Shown piece by piece: positions 56,528-64,000 of a stretch of DNA of 64,000 nucleotides. The stretch is from positions 18,186,338-18,250,337 of the forward strand of contig CM060199.1 in NCBI GenBank assembly GCA_030562195.1, given 5' to 3'. A program made the translations under genes and the position numbers. How positions within the stretch are numbered: position 1 is the stretch's first letter; the number at the start of each line of letters is the position of its first letter. The notes under the pieces are model-generated. The model was given only the letters and a program-made list of their open reading frames with translations, was not told where the DNA came from and ran no database searches. This DNA comes from Nipponacmea schrenckii. Lineage: Eukaryota; Mollusca; Gastropoda; Lottiidae.

Positions 56528-59500
56528 TATGGTGGCCCATGGCTATCACTCAGTTTTTTCAACATGGCCCTACTTTATTTTCTAACTAATTCATTCTATT
56601 TATTAAATTATTTATAAATAACACAAAAAAGAATAAAATAAAATAATAGTAATTGAAAAAAAAAAGAATAAAATAAAATAAAAAGTAATTGAAAAAAAAA
56701 AATGAAACAAGTTAAAATGATTTTGAAATAATTTTGAAAGTAAAATAAATTAAAAGAAAACATTCTGATACTAAAAGTAAAACTGATTTCTTTTAAAGAT
56801 TTTTTTAATCTATTTCATTCAAATATTATTTTAAAATTGAAATGAAAGTTAGGTGAATTTAAAATGATTTTAAAAGTGAAATAAATTAAATTAAAAAATC
56901 TGAAGAGCCTAGAGCTATCATAGTATACCATCATGCATTGTATGGTCGATGTGGATTGGGGACGATTTGACATAAAGGGAAATCACTCCGAAATTGATAC
57001 GGTAAGATTTTTGTCTCTTTAATTTTCAGGAAAAACTTGATTATATTTTGATAATTTTCCTGGGAGGCAGCAGTCAGTTGTTTACTAGTCTAGAATTTGA
57101 ATTGAAGGTCCCATTATTTGAGAGTTGGTCTGAACGTGACCTTTGAACCTTGGCTGTTATTAATATTATAATTCTCATTCTATTGCTATTAAAGACAAAA
57201 CAACCCACAGACATCATTTATTATTATAACACAAATTCGATAAAAAAAAGTAAATCATATTATATAAAACATCTCCTTTTTATACGCCCACATGAAATGG
57301 GGGGCGTATATTGTCGTCACCCACATCCGTCCGTCCGTCCGTCCGTCCGTCCGTCCGTCCGTCCGTCCGTCGGTCCGTCCGTCCGTCCGTCCGTCCACAA
57401 TTGCTCGTAAACACTCTACACGGTGTAATTCTTGACGGATTTAGATGAAACTTAATATGAGTGTTTATGATCACGCAAGGATGAACCCTATTGAAAATCA
57501 GCGAAATCGGAAAAAAATTAGTATGAGTTTGTGCCCTTGTTCTTGAATGGCTCGTAAACACTCTACAACGTGCAATTCTTGACCGATTTTGATGAAACTT
57601 GGTGTGAGAGTATGTTATAACTCAAGGATAAACCCTATCGAAAATCAGCGAAATCGAAAAACATTTAGTATGAGTTATTGCCCTTGTTCTTGAAAACGCG
57701 TTCAATTTTAGCTTGTAAACACTCTTGAGAGAACAATTCTTAATGGATTTTGATGAAACTTGGCTTGAGTATTTGTTATCACCCAAGGATGAAACCTATT
57801 GAAAACCAGTAAAATCGAAAAAAAATTTAATATCAGTTATTGCCCTTGTTTTTGAAAACGCGTTCAATTTTTAGCTTGTAAACACTCTACAAAGCACAGT
57901 TATTGACCGATTTTGACGAAACTTGCTGAAATTGTTTAATATCACCCAAGAATGAACCCTTTTGAAAATAGCACATATCGAACTATATTTAATAGGAATT
58001 ATTGCCCTTGTTCTATAAAATGTGTTGGATTTTTGCCTTGTAAACACTCTACAAGTCACAATTCTTGAGCGATTTTGACATAATTTGGCATGAGTATTTG
58101 TAATCACCTAAGGATGAACCCTATTGAAATTCAGTTAAATCGAAAAATATTTAGTATCAGTTATTGCCCTTGTGTTTGAAAACGCGTTCAATTTTAGCTT
58201 GTAAGCAATCTAGAAAGAATAATTCTTAATGGATTTTGATAAAACTTGGCTTGAGTATTTGTTTTTACCCAACGATGAACCTTATTGAAAATCAAATAAA
58301 TCGAAATATATTTAGTGTCAGTTATTGCCCTTGTGTTTGAAAACGGGTTTAACTTTTTGGCTAATAAACACTCTAGAAGGTACAATTCATGACCAATGTT
58401 GACAAAACTCACTGAAATTGTTGGATATCGCAAGGGATGAGCCTAATTGAAAATTAAAAATATCAAAATATATCTAATATGAATTATTGCCCTTGTTCTT
58501 TTAAACGCGTTCAATTTTTGTCTCGTAAACACTCTACATGGCACAATTCTTGATGGATTTCTATGAAACTTGGTGTGAGAGTGTGTTATAACTCAAGGAT
58601 GAACCCTATTGAAAATCAGCGAAATCGAAAAAATTTTTAGTATGAGTTACTGCCCTTGTTTTTGAAAACGCATTCAATTTTAGCTTGTAAACACTCTAGA
58701 AAGAACTATTCTGAATGGATTTTGATTTACTTTGGCTTGAGTATTTGTTTTTACCCAAGGATGAACCCTATTATAAATCAAATAAATAGAAATATATTTA
58801 GTGTCAGTTATAGCCCTTGTTTTTGAAAACGCGTTCAATTTTAGCTTGTAAACACTCTAGAAAGAACAATTTTTAATGGATTTTGATGTAACTTGGCTGG
58901 AGTATTTGTTGTCTCCCAAGGATGAACCCTATTGAAAATCGAAAAATATTTAGTACAAGTTATTGACCTTGTTTTTGAAAACGCGTTCAATTTAACTCGT
59001 AAACAATCTAGAAAGAACAATTTTGAATGGATTTTGATGAAACTTGGCTTTAGTATTTGTTTTCTCACAAGGATAAACCCTATTGAAAATCAGATAAATC
59101 GAAAAATATTTAGTGTCAGTTATTGCGCCTGTTTTCAAAAACGCTTTCAACTTTTGGCTTGTGAACACTCTAAACATTCCTTTTTGACAAAACTCGCTGA
59201 AATTGTTTAATATCAACCAAGGATGAGCCTTATTAAGAATTAAAAATATCAAAATATTATTAAGGGTGAACCCTATTGCAAATCATAAAAATACCCAAAA
59301 ATATTTAATGAGTTGTTATTAGGTACAATTCTTGACAGTTTTTAATGAAACTAGAGACCCTAGAAAAAAATAGGTTGGAAGGTTGAATATTTCATTCCAC
59401 TTATTGTAACCTTACTGAAAAGTTTTTATTTTAAATAAATGCTGCCAGTGGGCGTATATTACCTTGCCTGGCAAGCTATCTTTTTCGTTTCTCGTTACTT

Positions 59501-60456
59501 TCACCGAAAATTCCAATTTTTTTTATCCTACCAGTAGTTTTGATTATCCAAACGTCTTTCTGGTGTTGGGCGCTTTTGGGCGTTGGGAATTTTACACTAA
59601 CCGCTGAGCGCAGACTCCGGTCAGGGCTTAGGTTAGGTTAAAAGTTAGGGCTAGCCACAGCCCACAGGTAACTGGAATCAGCGACTTGGCCATACTCTAG
59701 TTGTTTCTTGTTTGTAGCTGATTCCAGTCACCTAGCTAGACCTAGGCTAGGTAGATTTATTTATGAGACCCCTTTAAATCATGTTGTAGACCTAGATAAG
59801 CTTACAGGATTTATGCCCCATGACATAGCTGCCATCATAGCCTAATAATAAACCTAGATTGTGGTAAAGCTTTTTATTGTTGATTTTGATTTGGCCTATG
59901 ATTAACACTAGATCTGTTTTTCAGTCAAAGTTTTCATTGAATTGATAATCAGTGGGCAAAAGTTTCGGAGTGATTTCCCTTTATGTCAAATCGTCTCCAA
60001 TCCACATCGACCATACAATGCATGATGGTATACTATGATAGCTCTAGGCTCTTCAGATTTTTTAATTTAATTTATTTCACTTTTAAAATCATTTTAAATT
60101 CACCTAACTTTCATTTCAATTTTAAAATAATATTTGAATGAAATAGATTAAAAAAATCTTTAAAAGAAATCAGTTTTACTTTTAGTCTCAGAATGTTTTC
60201 TTTTAATTCATTTTACTTTCAAAATTATTTCAAAATCATTTTAAATTTTTTCATTTTTTTTTCTATTACTTTTGACTTTATTTTATTCTTTTTTTTCAAT
60301 TACTTTTTATTTTATTTTATTCTTTTTTTTTCAATTACTATTATTTTATTCTTTTTTTTGTGTTATTTATAAATAATTTTATAAATAGAATGAATTAGTT
60401 AGAAAATAAAGTAGGGCCATGTTGAAAAAACTGAGTGATAGCCATGGGCCACCATA
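56528..60456. mobile_element. 3.9-kb long-inverted-repeat element with 6-bp target duplication
   Basis: The left arm 56528-56995 (starting TATGGTGGCCCATGG) is the near-exact reverse complement of the right arm about 59966-60456. CTTATC lies at 56522-56527 and 60457-60462, a 6-bp target duplication. No transposase frame is visible inside. Most of the interior is the tandem-cored element C. The superfamily is unclear; 6-bp duplications are uncommon. Confidence 0.88.
57283..59480 (+). mobile_element. Tandem-cored element C with (TCCG)n microsatellite
   Basis: The head TACGCCCAC (57283-57291) pairs with GGGGGGCGTA as a hairpin. A (TCCG)n run fills about 57326-57396. About twelve units of ~162 bases follow (CTTGTAAACACTCT, GATGAAACTTGG, AAGGATGAACCCTATTGAAAATCA, TTATTGCCCTTGTT). 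The tail has GTGGGCGTA at 59448-59456 and a perfect hairpin CTTGCCTGGCAAG at 59463-59475, then CTATCTTTTT. Open frames on both strands follow the unit period and are not genes. The layout is that of pearl-like, Helentron-related non-autonomous elements; that assignment is inference. Confidence 0.88.
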
Positions 60457-60462
60457 CTTATC

Positions 60463-61425
60463 TTTAGGCCACCAATATAAACAACAAAAATGATGCCTCA
60501 TTGTAACCGGAAAATGCATACGGAAATCCATTTTTGGGGTGTAAATGGTGCAGTTTAATCTCATTATTGAACTGTATTCTGTGAATCTCAAGAACAGATA
60601 TGTTTTACTAATTGGGCAATAATTCAGTTGCCATAATGGATAGTTTTTAGACCAGAGGGTGAAGGGCGGGAATAGGACGGGAATCATTTCGGGTTTTTCT
60701 AGGGTTATTTTCGATGAGGAATTCAAATATGATGGGTAAACGGTTCGCAACATATGCGAACTGGGTCAAATCGGGGTCAAAAGGTCAAATACGGGTCACA
60801 TTCCCTATATGTGGTATATCTCGTAAACGACACATTTAAGGCTATCATAATGTATTATGGGCATATAGGAAACCACTTTAAAAAATGTGAAAAAACACAT
60901 AATTTTTTCGTTATGACGTCATCCTGTCTTATTTATGACGTCATCGTCCATATTTTGTCTGTTAAACTTCTCCATCTACGGGGCATTTATAGGAAATTAT
61001 GACGTCATCACTTAAATCACCCTGAAATCGGGATTGCGGGTCTTATAGTTATTCACAGTTATAGCATCAATGAAGTATTTGTTTCTAGATTTCGGCATCA
61101 GAACAAACATCGTCGGTTAAGACATAGCAGCCGAGATAACCATGATGACTTTCTCCTCGCCAAGCTCGGGGACCACCAAACGTCTCTTGTTCTCAGCTCA
61201 ATTTTTAAACCGAAATTTATAAACACAGATATTCTGTTCGTGTTATATTTTGAAGAGAGACTGTGGCCGAAGGTATTTAGTTCAATCCAATCAAATATAA
61301 GCTCGGATAATCAGCAAAATCTCAGCTAAGAACAAAAAGAAATATTAATGGCCACGGAGCCTGGAGTTTAATAATACAAAAATTGTTCACCGAGTAATTT
61401 ATTATCATGCGACATGAACGTAAGC
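60463..61425. other. No gene; three CRE-type palindromes
   Basis: No coding signal is convincing; the minus-strand frame 60379-60753 overlaps the inverted arm. TGACGTCA occurs at 60914-60921, 60936-60943 and 61000-61007. GGGTCAAA-type words recur near 60763-60800. Confidence 0.5.
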
Positions 61426-63850
61426 CTACATGTATAATGCGAAAAGTTCAGTTATCATCCTCTTCGTCAACAGTAACCTCTTAGGAATTCTTACAGTTTT
61501 CTCCTCTGCATTCCCCACAGGCGCTAACGCATTTGATCCGATGTTTGCGACATGAGCAGCTGTTGCTACCGCATTGATTTCTGTCTTACACTTGCATCTT
61601 ACAAATTTCAACAAATCCTCGGGAGCTGCATCCATGTCAGTTGAGATTCGCGTAAGTACTTGATTTGCGTTGGGTCCAGGTAATCATTCGAGAGCTTTAA
61701 CCAAAGTGTGACTTGCAAGTGAACTCTCAAACTATGGAAATAAGCAGCTCTCTTTGTAGGTGGAAGTTTTTGTGGATCAATTGTCTTGATAGTCGACATC
61801 ATCTGCATATATTTCAAATAACGTAGATTATTCAGAGTGTCAAGATCTTTGCCTCCGTATAGGATAATGTATAACCTTTCACCGACTGCACCAATCTGCT
61901 CCGCAGTAGCCTTTGGATTACTAATTATACCAGATAGATCTTGCAACTCTTCTGACTGAGTAATCTTTTTCAACAAAACGGTTTTTCCATGTCCATTGTC
62001 GCAGAGGTGGTGTCAATCCGCTCCATGATGGATGAACAAAATTGAATAACTTCTTTTTGTTTTTTGATCAAGTCTTGAATTCTCCATAATCAAACCTTGT
62101 TTTTCTGCAGTTTCTGAATGAAAATGTAACCCAGTGCCCAATGTCAGAGGGAACAATAACCGATATCTGCAACCCCCCTTTTTTCCCTGGTAATTTTAAC
62201 ACTTTTACAATCAATGTTCACATCGCCATCATGTACAATCCTACCATCGGTTCTAAGCTTGACCCAAATCAAATTGCTTTGTTCTTTTATTCGAAGGAAT
62301 GTCTGGGGTCTCCAGGGGCCCTGAAGATTCATTTAATTGAAAATCACTTTTTCCTCCGCTTGTTTATTTTAGAGGCCCTTTCCATAGTACCAAATACTAT
62401 ATAACATCACCTTTCTTGCCGCAAAATTTTTCCAATATTGCTTTATTCTTTTACGAAGTTCTTTTGCCATTTAATCTATGGAAAGAGTCCCACCTCTTCG
62501 TGCTTGTAGAGGGGAAGTTTCCTGGAAATTAACACTATTTCCAAATTTTTTCAAGCTTGATTCGTGGTTTGCCATGAAAGTCCTTAAAAAGTGAAGTTGG
62601 TAACGCTGTGAGCTCATAGCTGAAGTATGGAGCCATGTCATTCCCCCTCTGTGCGATAGCTATCAGACGATGAAACGGGTGATGTGGATGGATGTGGACT
62701 TTCTGTAGATCAACCAGGATCCCTGGATACAAATGATCTAAAGTCTTTATTTCTTTTCAAAGATGCTTTCATAATATTGATGTTATCGAGCTGTTTCTGT
62801 ATCTGTGCACCAACCTCTTCTGTATTCTGACAATTAGCACCATCACCATCTGTTGCTGTTAAACCCGATGATATTGAGCGCAGTCTTGACTCATATAAAT
62901 CAAATGGCTCGTGTTGGTCAAACCAACCTTGAATGGTGTGCATGTCCGCGATATCCCGAATGCTCCTTGTCGTCCCTAGGTCTGTGTGCTGTTCGCCTGT
63001 CTTGTGTTTGACGTTTGTATCTGGTCACTTCGTCGTAGCTGATGGAAAACCTTAACCGTGACAATTCATTGTTCAGCCACTTCGATCCAAACACATGATC
63101 CAGTTCAACACCTAAGCCAAACAGGGTTGGGGTTATTACTGATCTTGGTCGGGCTGCCTGAATAATGCAGTGTCCAATACTGCTTTGCTTTAGTTCTGAA
63201 GGGACAATATGCTTTAGGAATGTCTGTAGGTGTTGCGGTATCCAATTAGAAGTCATCATTAGTAGGATAAGACTTTGAATCATATTTTTTCTCTCTGATT
63301 CCCGCCTTTATTATCTTTGCTGCAGCTGTCACTATTCGATCAGCTTCATCATCGATGTTGTCATCCTTTTTCGAGTACCATTCTTCATGTATTATGTATC
63401 TGGCTATGTTTCGAAAACAAACAACATTGCTACGACCTTCAATTTCCGCAAAAAAAAAACAAAGTCTTTATAGCGCTCCTGTAACTTTTGTTTCAGTCTT
63501 TTAGTTGTGTGTGTAGACATCTAATTCACCACTGAAAGTAGTCATCTTAACATGCAATTCAGAGAGGGTGTACAAATCTGCATCACATTCAGATTCCAGC
63601 CAATTGCATAGCATGTCAAGCAGTGTCTCCTCTGTTGATTCTCTGGTCTTCCTGGAGTCACGTTGCTTGTTATGGTGTCGATATTTCTAACGAGTATGAA
63701 CTTTGAGTAACAGTTACTGTGGTAGACGGCTTCAGCTGCAACTAAGTCAGTGCACCCATTGAGCCGATCTTGAACTTCAGCTGCCCACTGATCTCCTCTC
63801 ATTTTACAACACTCTAGAAGTTTTTGACGGAATGGGGGGTCGCGACTTGA
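61426..63850 (-). pseudogene. Broken copy of a multicopy uncharacterised invertebrate protein
   Basis: Reading from 63850 to 61426 on the minus strand gives, in several frames: MRGDQWAAEVQDRL and VAAEAVYHSNCYSKF; EIEGRSNVVCFRNIARYI and EADRIVTAAAKIIKAGIRE; SIGHCIIQAARPRSVITP, FGLGVELDHVFGSKWL and FSISYDEVTRY; FHRLIAIAQRGNDMAPYF, ELTALPTSLFKDF; LPPTKRAAYFHSLRVHLQV; and PEDLLKFVRCKCKT. This order matches a long family of unknown function that I know as abundant in cnidarian and mollusc genomes, with a Cys-rich C-terminus. Frames shift at least five times. I cannot assign a function. Confidence 0.6.
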
Positions 63851-64000
63851 TACACTGGGGTCCTACCAGGATGACGCAGTTTTATGCAGTTTTACCACAA
63901 ACCATACAATTATCTTTCCAGTTAAATGGCATCAAGCTAGACCTCAATTTCTTAGTACATGGCATTTCTAAATTGTTACAAAGCAATCGTTTCTGGTCTG
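63851..64000. other. No feature recognised at window end
   Basis: Short remainder; it may include the N-terminal coding part of the broken minus-strand gene. Confidence 0.3.

Noticed and set aside
57150..59252. Several 75-93-codon frames, one rich in Pro-Ser-Val
   Set aside because: They follow the microsatellite and the 162-bp units of element C and shift frame from unit to unit.
60379..60753. 124-codon minus-strand frame
   Set aside because: It overlaps the arm of the long inverted repeat and has no recognisable domain or coding bias.

Overview
The window is AT-rich eukaryotic DNA from an invertebrate, most likely a marine lophotrochozoan and probably a mollusc. The evidence is spliced genes with GT/AG introns, tRNA-derived SINEs, CR1-like and I/Nimb-like LINEs, Gypsy-type LTR elements including one with an envelope gene, and tandem-repeat-cored elements that end in TACGCCCAC/GTGGGCGTA. 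The species assignment is inference. One 500-base assembly gap lies at 8131-8630.

The only genes that look intact are three tandem, same-strand paralogues of 2'-5'-oligoadenylate synthetase (OAS), the dsRNA-activated nucleotidyltransferase family of innate immunity: OAS-1 (16601-20219), OAS-2 (23724-26444) and OAS-3 (36373-48642, or to 48996 with an extra exon). I assembled each by hand from five exons with identical phases. Each gives a 290-residue protein with the GS motif, the D-x-D pair and the third Asp of the OAS active site. They share an upstream block with a putative non-coding first exon, and OAS-1 and OAS-3 also share kappaB-like sites. OAS-3 has an optional sixth exon that would add a Lys/Arg-rich tail.

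The rest is mostly mobile DNA. 1-8130: a decayed Gypsy element, a minus-strand Gypsy integrase fragment and a minus-strand LINE inserted into it. 8631-15000: LINE ends, a 2.3-kb foldback element with three exact-period SINE copies in its loop, and a second inverted structure with 21-bp repeat arrays and a perfect 55-bp hairpin. 20.2-36 kb: flanks of OAS-1 and OAS-2 with a MITE, SINEs, a 3-kb LINE, a TTAA-flanked MITE, a tandem-cored element and a piggyBac-like fragment. 40508-48510: an 8-kb env-bearing Gypsy provirus with two LTRs and a CTCT target duplication, inserted sense in intron 4 of OAS-3. 49.3-52.1 kb: a 406-bp satellite. 55.4-60.5 kb: an I/Nimb-like LINE fragment, then a 3.9-kb long-inverted-repeat element with a 6-bp target duplication that holds a tandem-cored element. 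61.4-63.85 kb: a minus-strand broken copy of a multicopy uncharacterised invertebrate protein family.

In functional terms the locus is a small, locally duplicated antiviral-type OAS cluster in repeat-dense DNA. Several transposons have landed inside its promoters and introns, but none breaks an OAS coding exon.
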